From: an uncultured Bacteroidales bacterium
GTDB lineage: Bacteria; Bacteroidota; Bacteroidia; Bacteroidales; Salinivirgaceae
Direction: 5' to 3'
Assembly (NCBI GenBank): GCA_937981765.1
Contig: CALJOM010000002.1
Coordinates: forward strand, 1 to 64,000
Length of the DNA: 64,000 nucleotides
A program made the position numbers and the translations under genes. The number at the start of each line of letters is the position of its first letter. Positions within the stretch are counted from its first letter, which is position 1. The notes beneath the pieces are model-generated. The model did no database searches and was not told the origin of the DNA. It worked only from the letters and a program-made list of their open reading frames with translations. Positions 26,289-35,421 of the stretch are shown piece after piece.

Positions 26289-27709
26289 TGGAAATTCAAC
26301 ATTTGCAGAATCTTGCACGGCAGCGATTTGGCGTGAATACAAAATCGTTTCAAAAACTTCCGTCTAATGGTTCCCAACGGCGATACTATCGGCTCTATTT
26401 TGATAATTTTTCGGTAATGGGTGTTTATAACCCCAACGTTAATGAAAACCGTACGTTTGTCGAACTGTCAAAAGTTTTGGGCAAACACGGAATTTTGGTA
26501 CCTGAAATTCTGGCCTTCGACAGTACCCAAACGGCCTATCTCTGCACCGATTTGGGAAACGCAACGCTCTACGACCAAATTGAAAAAACTTCGCAGGGAG
26601 AGCTTACCGAGTGCTCATTCGCTCTATGGGCCGAATCGCTGCGTCAGTTAGCTAAAATTCAGGCATTACCACTTTTCGAGCCCGATATTTTTTCTCATTG
26701 TATGCAGCCGCGTAGGTTCGATGTCGAAAATATCATGTGGGACTTGCACTATTTCAAATACTGTTTTTTAAAACTTACCCAAACAACGTTCGACGAGTGG
26801 GCTTTGGAAAAAGAATTCCAAACAATAGCACAGACGGTTTCAGAAATTTCTTTGCAAGGCTTTATGTATCGCGATTTTCAGTCGCGTAACATAATGATCT
26901 ACGAATCTAAACCCTATTGTATCGATTTCCAGGGAGCACGTCAGGGACCGTTGCAGTACGATGTTGCCAGTTTTCTGTATCAATCCAGAGCTGGTTTATC
27001 AATTAGCGACCGGGAAAAATTGATGGCTATTTACCTAGAATTCATGGAAAACTATTTTTCTAATCAGAGAGATATTTTTCTTTACAATTTCCCTTGGGTT
27101 CTGTTGGTTAGAGTTTTGCAGGTGCTGGGAGCTTATGGATATCTTGGATTGTATGAACGAAAATCGCAATTTCAGAAAACCATTGCCGCATCATTGCAGG
27201 AGTTGTCGGAGTTGTTTGAGAGGGTTTCGGCTTTTAATGCGTTTGTAGAACTAAAACGCATAATAGAAGTCCTTATGAACGATCCTAGATTCCAAATTCC
27301 AAAAGAATCAAACAACGAACTCACCATTTACATCACCAGCTTTTCATTTTTAAATGGGAGTTATCCGCTGGACACATCAGGCCATGGTGGAGGATACGTG
27401 TTTGATTGTCGTGGGTTACCAAATCCGGGTAGAGAACCTAAGTTTAAAAATCTTACCGGTAGAGACGGTGCGGTAGTTGAATTTTTAAAATCGAACAGCG
27501 AGGTGCAGCGTTTTATTAATCGTTGTGTTGAGATAATCTTGCCTCACGCAAACAATTTCAAGCAGCGGGGTTTTACCCGATTGAATGTTAGTTTTGGATG
27601 CTCCGGAGGCCAACATCGTTCGGTTTATTGTGCTGAAGCAGTCTCGGCCGTGTTAAAAAATTACGGATTTAATGTTGTTATTAATCATCGAGAATTTCCC
27701 GAATTATGA
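26288..27709 (+). CDS. AmgK-like sugar kinase fused to RapZ C-terminal domain
   Basis: Two-domain protein of 473 aa. Residues 1-330 are an aminoglycoside-phosphotransferase-type kinase with catalytic YRDFQSRN (Asp near 196) and the metal-binding IDFQGARQGP near 212. Residues 345-473 match the C-terminal domain of RapZ: YVFDCRGLPNPG near 370 and VSFGCSGGQHRSV near 434, with the RapZ-type Cys/Gly/His/Arg cluster. The kinase resembles AmgK, which phosphorylates MurNAc and GlcNAc at the anomeric carbon in peptidoglycan recycling. The next gene, overlapping by four bases, is MurU-like, which fits AmgK. In gamma-proteobacteria the RapZ domain senses glucosamine-6-phosphate; here it may tie the kinase to amino-sugar supply. 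This role is inferred. Confidence 0.85.
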   Translation: MEIQHLQNLARQRFGVNTKSFQKLPSNGSQRRYYRLYFDNFSVMGVYNPNVNENRTFVELSKVLGKHGILVPEILAFDSTQTAYLCTDLGNATLYDQIEKTSQGELTECSFALWAESLRQLAKIQALPLFEPDIFSHCMQPRRFDVENIMWDLHYFKYCFLKLTQTTFDEWALEKEFQTIAQTVSEISLQGFMYRDFQSRNIMIYESKPYCIDFQGARQGPLQYDVASFLYQSRAGLSISDREKLMAIYLEFMENYFSNQRDIFLYNFPWVLLVRVLQVLGAYGYLGLYERKSQFQKTIAASLQELSELFERVSAFNAFVELKRIIEVLMNDPRFQIPKESNNELTIYITSFSFLNGSYPLDTSGHGGGYVFDCRGLPNPGREPKFKNLTGRDGAVVEFLKSNSEVQRFINRCVEIILPHANNFKQRGFTRLNVSFGCSGGQHRSVYCAEAVSAVLKNYGFNVVINHREFPEL

Positions 27710-28434
27710 TAGCATTTATTCCCGCAGCAGGATATGGAACGCGCCTTGGATCTTTGACCGCCGAAACTCCCAAAGCCCTGGTGCCTGTTTTGGGAACACC
27801 CATGATTGTTCGCCTCATTCAGAAATTAACCACCGAAGGTTTTACACGTTATGTAATTAACCTTCACCATTTTGCCAACCAATTGGAACAATTTCTGCGA
27901 AATCAATCCTTTAACGTAAATTTGGAATTCAGTTGCGAACGCCAACAATTACTCGATACCGGCGGTGCCATAATTCATGCCGCAGAAAAACTGAAAACCT
28001 CGGAACAATTTCTTGTACACAATGTGGATGTGATACTTCCGGTCCATACTATGGAAATTTATAGTGCACATAAGAAAGCAGGTGCCATGGTTACCGTAGC
28101 AGTTTCCGACCGTAATAGTAGTCGGAAATTGCTTTTCGACCGTAATAACTATTTATGTGGTTGGATAAATGAAAAAACCGGAGAGGTAAAGAAAGCGGCT
28201 AATTATACATCACAACATAGAGCATTAGCCTACAGTGGGGTTCAGTGGACAAGTCGCGCCTATCTAGATGTTGAAACCCGAACAGGAAAGTTTAGCATCA
28301 TCGATTCCTGGCTCGACCTGTGTGCAACCTATCCTATCATCGCCTTTGAACATACCTCTGAAGGCTGGTTTGATCTCGGTGTGCCCGAAAATATTCGTTT
28401 GGCAGAAACTTACTTGCAAAAACGACAACTTTAA
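27706..28434 (+). CDS. murU: MurU-like N-acetylmuramate-1-phosphate uridylyltransferase
   Basis: Sugar-1-phosphate nucleotidyltransferase, 242 aa, about the length of MurU and much shorter than GlmU or GlgC. The N-terminal signature is IPAAGYGTRLGSLTAETPKALVPV in two adjoining parts, AAGYGTRL and TPKALVPVLGTPMI. The site continues with LDTGGAIIHA and HNVDVIL (nucleotide and metal-binding aspartate), closing with GWFDLGVPENI. With AmgK, MurU converts recovered MurNAc to UDP-MurNAc without going through fosfomycin-sensitive MurA. Start ATG overlaps the kinase stop as ATGA. An alternative is a nucleotidyltransferase for another sugar, for example mannose; genomic pairing favours MurU. Confidence 0.8.
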   Translation: MIAFIPAAGYGTRLGSLTAETPKALVPVLGTPMIVRLIQKLTTEGFTRYVINLHHFANQLEQFLRNQSFNVNLEFSCERQQLLDTGGAIIHAAEKLKTSEQFLVHNVDVILPVHTMEIYSAHKKAGAMVTVAVSDRNSSRKLLFDRNNYLCGWINEKTGEVKKAANYTSQHRALAYSGVQWTSRAYLDVETRTGKFSIIDSWLDLCATYPIIAFEHTSEGWFDLGVPENIRLAETYLQKRQL

Positions 28435-28448
28435 TTGTATCTAAAGTT

Positions 28449-29591
28449 ATGAATAACCCAGATTATTCTTTCCCCGATGGTTCGCTTATCGGTTTTATGA
28501 GCAATAAAGTTAAACAATTTGGTGGAATAAACCTTGCACAAGGCATTCCGGGGTTTAGTCCACCGGCCGAATTGTTGCAATTGCTGGCAAAAGCATCCGC
28601 TGAGGAATTTCATCAATATGCCCCCGGTAATGGAAACCTATCGCTGCGAAACCTCATCATTAATCACTATAGAAACTTTTTGCCCGTTGACCACGATAAC
28701 TTATTAATTACTAATGGAGCTACGGAGGCTTTATCGCTGATTTTCCTTTACATTTCCACATTACATTCAGGTCCCTTTGGGGTAATGGCTTTTACTCCTG
28801 TTTATGAAAGTTATCGGCAGTTGCCTTTTATTTACGGTAAAAAGTTTTTCGAGTTAGAAGTAGATTTTGAAAACCTCGATTTCGAATCCATCGGGCGGTT
28901 TATTAACCAAAGGAATATCAGAGTAATTTTCCTTTCAACGCCGGGGAATCCGTTGGGATACACATTTCGTAAGGACCAGATCTACAATCTTTTGGAACTT
29001 TGTCAACAGCATCGATGTTTTTTAATTCTTGATGCCGTCTATAGAGAGCTTTATTTTAAAGAGCCCGTAACTATTGACTTAAAATCTTTATCCGTTTGGA
29101 TTTTTTATGTTGATAGTTTTTCTAAGTTGTTAAGCATTACAGGCTGGAGAATAGGTTTTATCTTTTGCTCTCCACACCACATGCAATGGCTTAGATCAAT
29201 TCACGACTATACCGGACTTTGTTCTCCCTCTGTGTTGCAGGAAGCTTTAGCACGCTATTTAGAACATTACGCTTTCGGGACAGCCTATACACAATGGCTT
29301 CGTGAAATACTGGCTACTAACTATAAGAAACTTTCTGGGGAACTGGAAGCTGTTGGTTTTAAGGTAATCCCGGCTCAAGGCGGATATTTTGTTTGGGCAA
29401 GGTTGCCCCAAGGTTTTAACGATGGTTTTCGTTTTGCTATTGAGCTTTACGAAAAAACAAAAGTTGCCGTTGTGCCAGGTATTCATTTTTCATCATCGGC
29501 CAGAAATTTTATCCGATTGAACATTGCTCGTCCTGAAAACGAAATTCTTACAGCGATGGAAAAAATTCGCGAGTTTATTGGTAAAAGATAA
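28449..29591 (+). CDS. Class I/II aminotransferase (methionine/kynurenine type)
   Basis: PLP-dependent aminotransferase, 380 aa. Motifs: NLAQGIPGFSPP near the N-terminus, ITNGATEALSLIF (PLP phosphate contact), STPGNPLGYTF, and the Schiff-base lysine in DSFSKLLSITGWRIGF, followed by FIRLNIARPE at the C-terminus. The start SLIGFMSNKVKQFGGINLAQG is typical of the methionine/kynurenine-type group (YbdL-like), which is broad in substrate and often acts in methionine salvage. It starts 14 bases after the MurU-like gene and may share its transcript, though no pathway link is evident. Confidence 0.88.
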   Translation: MNNPDYSFPDGSLIGFMSNKVKQFGGINLAQGIPGFSPPAELLQLLAKASAEEFHQYAPGNGNLSLRNLIINHYRNFLPVDHDNLLITNGATEALSLIFLYISTLHSGPFGVMAFTPVYESYRQLPFIYGKKFFELEVDFENLDFESIGRFINQRNIRVIFLSTPGNPLGYTFRKDQIYNLLELCQQHRCFLILDAVYRELYFKEPVTIDLKSLSVWIFYVDSFSKLLSITGWRIGFIFCSPHHMQWLRSIHDYTGLCSPSVLQEALARYLEHYAFGTAYTQWLREILATNYKKLSGELEAVGFKVIPAQGGYFVWARLPQGFNDGFRFAIELYEKTKVAVVPGIHFSSSARNFIRLNIARPENEILTAMEKIREFIGKR

Positions 29592-29606
29592 GAAATTCGA
29601 AGTTTT

Positions 29607-30404
29607 CTAATCCAGAAAATTTTTAACCACACTCAAAAATTCTTCGGGTTTGTCAGCATGAACCCAATGGGAAGCATCTGCAATAGAAATCAATTTGGCA
29701 AAAGGGAATAACCGCCGGATTGTTGGCATATCGTTGTTCGATATGTAGGAGCTGTTTTTTCCGGCAATAAAAAGAACTGGATACGATGTTGCCGGATTAA
29801 CGCTCAAAGGGTCAATTCCCGAGCCTATTTCTTCTATGTAGCTACGAAGCACAGGCAAATTAAGCCTCCAGCGGAATCCGTCTCCATCGCGAACCAAATT
29901 TTTCAACAAAAAGCGAACCACTCGGATGTCCCCAATTTTCTCAACCATCTGTTGCTCAGCCTCGTTTCTTCCTGGGAGTGTATTAAGGTCAAGGGAGAGC
30001 ATGGCATCTACTATTTGTTTATGCTGAAAAATGGAAGCTGAGTCCAATCGCCGATTGTAATCAACCGGGGCTATATCAACCACAATCAGTGCCGACACAT
30101 ATTCCGGATACTCCAGGGAAAATCTCATGGCAGCTTTGCCTCCCATGGAGTGCCCAATTATAGCAAATCGCTCCAGACGATTTTTCTCTGAATAGTATTT
30201 TAAATCGTTAACCAGATCAGTGTAGGTATGGCTTGGAAGGTGGGGGCTTTGACCATGATTCCTCCAATCAGGCAAATGCACCTCGAAATTTTGGCTCAAT
30301 GGCTTGGCTATTGTAAGCCAGTTATCGGACATGCCATATAAACCATGCAAAATTATCACAGGATGCCCCTTGCCAATTATCCTCGAAAACATTTTAACAC
30401 TCAT
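29607..30404 (-). CDS. Alpha/beta hydrolase (YbfF-like esterase)
   Basis: Serine hydrolase of 265 aa. The oxyanion segment [10 protein letters not shown], the nucleophile elbow [10 protein letters not shown] and the terminal histidine in [14 protein letters not shown] complete the triad layout. [11 protein letters not shown] and VVDIAPVDY are typical of the YbfF subgroup, which hydrolyses short acyl esters or acyl-CoA; natural substrate unknown. Its start overlaps the end of pdxJ by four bases, so the two genes are co-translated. This pairing occurs elsewhere in Bacteroidota but has no known mechanistic basis. Confidence 0.88.
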   Translation of the reverse strand: MSVKMFSRIIGKGHPVIILHGLYGMSDNWLTIAKPLSQNFEVHLPDWRNHGQSPHLPSHTYTDLVNDLKYYSEKNRLERFAIIGHSMGGKAAMRFSLEYPEYVSALIVVDIAPVDYNRRLDSASIFQHKQIVDAMLSLDLNTLPGRNEAEQQMVEKIGDIRVVRFLLKNLVRDGDGFRWRLNLPVLRSYIEEIGSGIDPLSVNPATSYPVLFIAGKNSSYISNNDMPTIRRLFPFAKLISIADASHWVHADKPEEFLSVVKNFLD

Positions 30405-31117
30405 GGGCGTAATTCTCTGAGATACATTTGGATAGTATTTTCTAAACCGTAATACAGTGCGTCGGAAATCAGAGCGTGTCCTATAGATACTTCGAGCAGT
30501 CCAGGAATATTTTGAGCAAAGTACCGAAGATTTTCAAGGTTTAAATCGTGACCTGCATTTATTCCCATCCCAAGTTCCAAAGCTCTTTCTGCCGCTTTGC
30601 GAAATGGGGCTATGGCTACAGAAGGGTCTTTTTCAAACATGGTTGCGTAAGGCTCTGTATAAAGCTCAATTCTGTCGGTTTTGGTTTCAACGCTATATTC
30701 AATATTTTGAAGATTTGTATCCACAAATATCGACGTTCTGATACCGTACGATTTGAGCTCAGCTATCACATCTTTCAAGAAGGAGAGGTGTGTTTTTGTG
30801 TCCCATCCTGAATTGGAAGTTATTGCGTCGGGAGGGTCAGGAACAAGGGTTACTTGATGCGGTTTTACCTCTGCTACAAGTTCCAAAAATTTTGGGGATG
30901 GATACCCTTCAATGTTAAACTCGGTTGTAATAATGGGGCGAATTTCACGCACATCGCTGCACCGAATATGGCGTTCATCAGGACGAGGATGTACGGTAAT
31001 ACCCTGTGCCCCAAACTTTTGGCAGTTAATAGCTGCCTCTAAAACATTAGGAATGTTTCCTCCCCGAGCATTTCGAAGGGTGGCTATTTTGTTGATATTA
31101 ACACTAAGTCTTGTCAT
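30401..31117 (-). CDS. pdxJ: Pyridoxine 5'-phosphate synthase PdxJ
   Basis: Condenses 1-deoxyxylulose-5-phosphate with 3-amino-2-oxopropyl phosphate to form pyridoxine 5'-phosphate in the DXP-dependent vitamin B6 pathway. 238 aa is the normal length of this TIM barrel. Diagnostic segments: [17 protein letters not shown] (substrate loop), [13 protein letters not shown] (catalytic histidine) and [12 protein letters not shown] with [13 protein letters not shown] at the phosphate site. Its product feeds the PLP enzymes in this window (the aminotransferase and alpha-oxoamine synthase). Divergent from the CBS gene, with a co-transcribed hydrolase downstream. Confidence 0.95.
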   Translation of the reverse strand: MTRLSVNINKIATLRNARGGNIPNVLEAAINCQKFGAQGITVHPRPDERHIRCSDVREIRPIITTEFNIEGYPSPKFLELVAEVKPHQVTLVPDPPDAITSNSGWDTKTHLSFLKDVIAELKSYGIRTSIFVDTNLQNIEYSVETKTDRIELYTEPYATMFEKDPSVAIAPFRKAAERALELGMGINAGHDLNLENLRYFAQNIPGLLEVSIGHALISDALYYGLENTIQMYLRELRP

Positions 31118-31151
31118 TTTCCGTTAATAGATTGTTATGTGGGATGAAAAA

Positions 31152-31183
31152 TTTGTTCCCTTCAAAAAATGGTTGTACTTTTG
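31152..31183 (+). promoter_or_regulatory. Bacteroidota-type promoter of the CBS-nadK operon
   Basis: TTTG at 31152-31155, 20-base spacer, TACTTTTG at 31176-31183: full consensus. The first gene starts at 31236. Confidence 0.75.
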
Positions 31184-31235
31184 ATTTTGCGAACCACTCG
31201 GCAAAGTTAAATTATTTGCAGGAAAAACTGAAAAT

Positions 31236-31904
31236 ATGCTTGCCAGAGATTTAATGTCGGATGTTTTAATTACAATAAGCCCTTCCGAAAGTGCCATTAA
31301 AGCTCTTAATTGGATGGAAGTGTTCCGTATTTCTCATTTGCCGGTGGTTCAAGACGATATTTTTCTTGGGCTTTTATCCGATTCAGCTATTTACGACTCT
31401 GGAGTTTTCAACGAACCCATTCAGGAAATTGCCGACCGATATCTTCAATACTACGTAACTCCTACCGATCATATTTTTGAGCTGATTGATGTTAGCGGCA
31501 AATATTCTCTATCTGTAGTTCCTGTGGTAGATCCTCAAACACGTCGTTATGCCGGCATGGTGCTATCTATGGATTTAATTCGGGCAATGGCCTCTATCCT
31601 AAATTCAGGCGAAAAAGGGGCTATTCTGATTACCGAACTTCATATCAACGATTATTCCCTTAGTCAGATTGCACAGATAGTTGAAAGCAACGACGCTAAA
31701 ATTATAAGCCTGTTTGTTACTCATATCCCCGACAGCATGAGGCTGTCCATTACAATTCGTGTAAATACAAATGAAATCACTTCGTTGCTGCGAACATTCG
31801 AACGCTACAACTACGAAATACAGGCAACCTTTGAAGAACAGGATACCATGCAAGAAATTCTTAAAGATCGGTACGAGGCTTTAATTCGATACCTAAATAT
31901 CTAA
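31236..31904 (+). CDS. CBS-pair protein with ACT-like tail
   Basis: 222-aa cytoplasmic protein. Residues 1-125 form a CBS pair (ARDLMSDVLITISPSES...LPVVQDD and a second half ending VVPVVDPQTRRYAGMVLS), a module that binds adenosine nucleotides. The last 85 residues (AILITELHINDYSLSQIAQIVES...) look like an ACT-type ligand-binding fold. No catalytic domain is attached, so it is a sensor or adaptor. It leads an operon whose third gene is nadK, with gaps of -1 and 37 bases, which hints at nucleotide sensing. It has its own promoter. Confidence 0.82.
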   Translation: MLARDLMSDVLITISPSESAIKALNWMEVFRISHLPVVQDDIFLGLLSDSAIYDSGVFNEPIQEIADRYLQYYVTPTDHIFELIDVSGKYSLSVVPVVDPQTRRYAGMVLSMDLIRAMASILNSGEKGAILITELHINDYSLSQIAQIVESNDAKIISLFVTHIPDSMRLSITIRVNTNEITSLLRTFERYNYEIQATFEEQDTMQEILKDRYEALIRYLNI

Positions 31905-33259
31905 TGAGCAATTCATTGAAAAAATTCTGGCTCCTTACGGCTATATTCACGTCGGCATGGTGCTCACAAGCTCAAGTCATACAACAACTAATAATTCAAA
32001 ACAACCAAACCACCAAAGACTGGATCATACGTCGGGAACTACTATTTTCCGAAGGAGATACCATAAACAGCGAGTTTAACAAGTTAATTGAACGAAGTAT
32101 CGAAAATTTGTACAATACGAGGCTTTTTAACGAAATACAGATAACCGATACACTCATAGATTTCCGACGCACAATTATTATCCGTGTAACCGAGCGTTGG
32201 TACTGGTGGCCCTACATCATTTTCGAGCACGCCGACCGAAACCTTGCAACATTTATTCATCAGCAGGAATGGGACCGCATTAATTATGGTTTTATTCTTA
32301 CCAAACACAATTTCAGAGGAAGGCGCGAAACTCTCAATCTTAAATTTCGTGCCGGTTATCGTCAACAACTGGCAATTAATTACATTCGTCCAATGTTAGG
32401 TCCTTCCAATCAAAAACTGGGCTTGATTTTCGATGCCTCGGTTTTTCGTCAGAAATCATTTCCATACGATATTGAAAACCAACAGTATCTTTATTTTAAT
32501 GGAACAAATTTTCAGTATTTTGAACAGCGATTAACCGGAGGTATTCAGTATCGGCCAAAATACAATACACGACACCTTTTTTCCCTCCAAGCTAATCGCT
32601 TTCAGCTCACGGATACATCACCAACCACTCGACATTCACTTTACGGAACAGTTCAACAATCTAATGTTTGGACAACTTTATCCTATCAATTTCTCCATTC
32701 AACACTCAACTATGTCTATTATCCCACCAGGGGTTACGCCGTTGAATCGAAATTCTCTTCGGCTCTGGATCAATATCTAAATGGGTGGACAAACCTTTAT
32801 TTTTCACTTCAGGGACATGTTCCGATTGAATCGTGGTTCACCTACTCTAGCCATCTGGTAACCGATTACTTTAATAAACCAACACCCGTGGGGTTGCGTT
32901 CTAATATTGGAACCAGCTACTATTTCCGAGGTTTTGAAGACAACTTGTGGAAAGGGAAGGGGGCAGCAATCGTACGCCAGCAATTTTTGTCGCGATTGGT
33001 GAACAAGAAACGCTATGTTATTGAGAAAATATCATCCGAAAAATTCAACAAACCATTTTTATCGATCTATCAGACCATTTTTACTGATGCCGGAGGAGTT
33101 TTTGATATTCTCCCCGAAAAAAATAATCGTTGGATGGCAGCGTTTGGAATAGGCTTGGATATAGTATCATACTACGATCTAATTTTTCGTTTTGAGGCAG
33201 TTTATAACAGTGAAAAAAAAATGCTCTTTAATATTCACCTTGGAACAGTATTTTTTTGA
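31904..33259 (+). CDS. Omp85-like outer-membrane protein with one POTRA domain
   Basis: 451 aa. A signal peptide ends near CSQAQ and is followed by a single POTRA-like domain (VIQQLIIQNNQTTKDWIIRRELLF... TRLFNEIQITD) and a C-terminal beta-barrel with alternating aromatic strands and a final phenylalanine. This is the layout of short BamA/TamA-family (surface antigen D15) proteins. It starts within the stop of the CBS gene (TAATG). Position beside nadK and upstream of a bamA-skp cluster fits an envelope role. No substrate can be named. Confidence 0.82.
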   Translation: MSNSLKKFWLLTAIFTSAWCSQAQVIQQLIIQNNQTTKDWIIRRELLFSEGDTINSEFNKLIERSIENLYNTRLFNEIQITDTLIDFRRTIIIRVTERWYWWPYIIFEHADRNLATFIHQQEWDRINYGFILTKHNFRGRRETLNLKFRAGYRQQLAINYIRPMLGPSNQKLGLIFDASVFRQKSFPYDIENQQYLYFNGTNFQYFEQRLTGGIQYRPKYNTRHLFSLQANRFQLTDTSPTTRHSLYGTVQQSNVWTTLSYQFLHSTLNYVYYPTRGYAVESKFSSALDQYLNGWTNLYFSLQGHVPIESWFTYSSHLVTDYFNKPTPVGLRSNIGTSYYFRGFEDNLWKGKGAAIVRQQFLSRLVNKKRYVIEKISSEKFNKPFLSIYQTIFTDAGGVFDILPEKNNRWMAAFGIGLDIVSYYDLIFRFEAVYNSEKKMLFNIHLGTVFF

Positions 33260-33296
33260 TAATTTCGCTGTAAACCATAACCTATTATCGTAAGTC

Positions 33297-34181
33297 ATGA
33301 GTTCACCATTTATATCAATTTTCGGTCGAAGTTTACCCGACAATTTTATTGAACCGTTGAAGAACTTTTTGTTAAGTTTGTTGGAACGAAAAATCCCGTT
33401 TGCCATTTTCGAGCCCATACTTTGTGAACTTCGACAGCATGTCCCCGATTTTACTTTTCCCACGTTTATCAATCACGATACTATTCCCGAGCAAACCTCT
33501 CTTTTACTGTCCATCGGTGGCGATGGCACAATGTTGGAAACCTTAACCCTTGTGCGCGACAAAAACATTCCTATTCTGGGCGTAAATACCGGACGTTTAG
33601 GATTCCTCTCAGAAATTTTCCCCGAAGATTTACCCAAAGCATTGGAAAAATTTTTAAAAAAAGAATTCACAATTCAACCGCGAAATGTTTTGGAAATTCA
33701 TTCTCCAAGCATTCCAATCCCAACCTATCCGTTTGCCTTAAATGATTTTACGATAAAGAAAAGCGATCACGACACCTTATCTCGGATTACAGTTTCTGTG
33801 GATGGAGAATTTCTGAATACATACTGGGCCGACGGACTTATCATAAGCACTGCCACAGGCTCAACAGCCTATAACCTTAGCGTTGGTGGTCCAATTCTAA
33901 CCCCATGCGGCAGACAATTGATTATAAGTCCTATAGCTTCTCACAATTTAACCGTACGTCCTATAATTATACCGGAACAGTCAATTATAAAAATATCGGT
34001 AGAAAAGCGCCCCTTCCCTCATGTGGGAACGCTCGACAACCGAAATATTCTTATCCGCGATCAAATTGATTTTATTGTTCGTTCAGCGACATTTACTTTT
34101 AACATAGTTCAACTTCAAGGCAATAGTTTTTTTCAAACCCTCAGAAGTAAGCTTATGTGGGGGGTTGATAAAAGAAATTGA
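33297..34181 (+). CDS. nadK: NAD kinase
   Basis: Phosphorylates NAD to NADP in the cytoplasm. 294 aa, normal length. The GGDGTMLETL motif follows LLSIGGDG near residue 75, then GRLGFLSEI, and the NE/D-type site reads FALNDFTI. TATGSTAYNLSVGGPI is the second family signature. The gene is third in the CBS-driven operon and is followed by a 289-base gap before the DUF6089 genes. The order pdxJ, CBS protein, nadK, DUF6089, uppS, bamA is, from memory, a conserved block in Bacteroidales, which adds confidence. Confidence 0.95.
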   Translation: MSSPFISIFGRSLPDNFIEPLKNFLLSLLERKIPFAIFEPILCELRQHVPDFTFPTFINHDTIPEQTSLLLSIGGDGTMLETLTLVRDKNIPILGVNTGRLGFLSEIFPEDLPKALEKFLKKEFTIQPRNVLEIHSPSIPIPTYPFALNDFTIKKSDHDTLSRITVSVDGEFLNTYWADGLIISTATGSTAYNLSVGGPILTPCGRQLIISPIASHNLTVRPIIIPEQSIIKISVEKRPFPHVGTLDNRNILIRDQIDFIVRSATFTFNIVQLQGNSFFQTLRSKLMWGVDKRN

Positions 34182-34470
34182 ACTAATAACTCTTCTATTA
34201 TGGCTGTTGGTCAAAAAAAATATCCTCATATTTTCTCCAATTTTGACAGATTCACAAAATATGTTTATTTTTACACTGAAAAAATGTGTGTTTTAAACAT
34301 TTTGCGGACAAACATTGTCTTACGGGGCGTGGTACAACTGTTATGGAAGCGCAAGGAGTTCAATGTTTTTACACACCTTAAAATTCGAACATGAAGAACA
34401 AAATAAGGCAATTAAGTGTTTTGTTAGATAGATTGTTCGGGCATATCACAAACCAAAAAATTGTGAACTG
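34182..34470. other. AT-rich gap before the DUF6089 trio
   Basis: Contains no gene I can support. Open frames here lack family features. A 26-codon frame (34391-34471) ends in a TGA that overlaps the next ATG and is discussed as a finding. No full TTTG/TAnnTTTG pair was seen, so the promoter for the downstream genes is unclear. Confidence 0.5.
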
Positions 34471-35409
34471 ATGAAGAGACAAGCACAAATGCAGTTAGCC
34501 CTGAAGTTATTTTTAACACTTACGACTATACTTGGTGTATTTCATGAAACACAAGCTCAGCGAGGGGCATGGAAACGCCAACGCTATGATGCAATGGGAG
34601 GTCTAGGATTTACTACCTTTTTAGGAGATCTTGGCGGAGGTTCTGAAAATAGTGTATCAGACTTAGATATTGCAACCATACGGCCGGTTTTAGTTTTAGG
34701 AGGAAGATACAAAGTCCTAGAACCTGTTGCTTTGGGTGTAAGCCTTTCGTTTGGATATTTACGCGGTGATGATAAATGGTCAGAAGACCCCTTCAGAAAT
34801 CAAAGAAACCTGAGTTTCAGGTCACCAATAATTGAATTTGCCACCTACGGAGAATACCACATTATCAAGGAAAAATTTGGAAGGCGTACAACCGGTAAGA
34901 GGATAGGGAGTTTTTTTAGTTGGCAGAATATTCAGGCATTACCAATTAATACGTATGTTTTTGCTGGGGTTTCATTCTTCTGGTTTAATCCGCAAGGCTT
35001 GGGACCCGATGGCAAATGGTACAAACTTCATGACATTGGAACCGAAGGTCAATACATAATCCCGACACGAAAACCCTATTCTCGTTTACAGGTAGGAGTG
35101 CCGTTTGGGTTAGGGGTTCGCTATCCGCTAAATCGAAAATTTTCGCTGGGACTTGAATATGGAGCCCGGTTAACTTTTACAGATTACATCGACGATGTCA
35201 GTAAAAATTACGTAGATCCCAACCTATTTGACGATCCAATTGCAAGATACCTATCCAATCCCGGGTTGCCGTATGAGGATGGAAGACTTTATGTAGTTGG
35301 CCCTAACGACCGTAGAGGTAATGCTTTGAACAACGATTATTTTATGTTTACTGTTATTACCCTTTCCTATAAAATGAGAACCGGACGTGGTGGATTACCC
35401 AAATTCTAA
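34471..35409 (+). CDS. DUF6089 outer-membrane beta-barrel protein, copy 1
   Basis: 312 aa with a signal peptide ending near THETQAQ-like residues 25-30 (FHETQAQ). The mature part is a small beta-barrel: MGGLGFTTFLGDLGG at the first strand, LSFGYLRGDDKW, FRSPIIEFATYGEYH, and a final strand FTVITLSYKM. The pattern of a first strand with FLGD and a central RSPIIE block is the DUF6089 signature. Function is unproven; related proteins sit beside uppS and bamA. It is followed by two paralogues in the same direction with short gaps (12 and 58 bases), so a single transcript is likely. Confidence 0.82.
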   Translation: MKRQAQMQLALKLFLTLTTILGVFHETQAQRGAWKRQRYDAMGGLGFTTFLGDLGGGSENSVSDLDIATIRPVLVLGGRYKVLEPVALGVSLSFGYLRGDDKWSEDPFRNQRNLSFRSPIIEFATYGEYHIIKEKFGRRTTGKRIGSFFSWQNIQALPINTYVFAGVSFFWFNPQGLGPDGKWYKLHDIGTEGQYIIPTRKPYSRLQVGVPFGLGVRYPLNRKFSLGLEYGARLTFTDYIDDVSKNYVDPNLFDDPIARYLSNPGLPYEDGRLYVVGPNDRRGNALNNDYFMFTVITLSYKMRTGRGGLPKF

Positions 35410-35421
35410 AAAAACACTCCA

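Noticed and set aside
34200-34394. 64-codon frame in the gap before the DUF6089 genes
   Set aside because: No family features, no promoter and unusual composition; more likely chance in AT-rich DNA.
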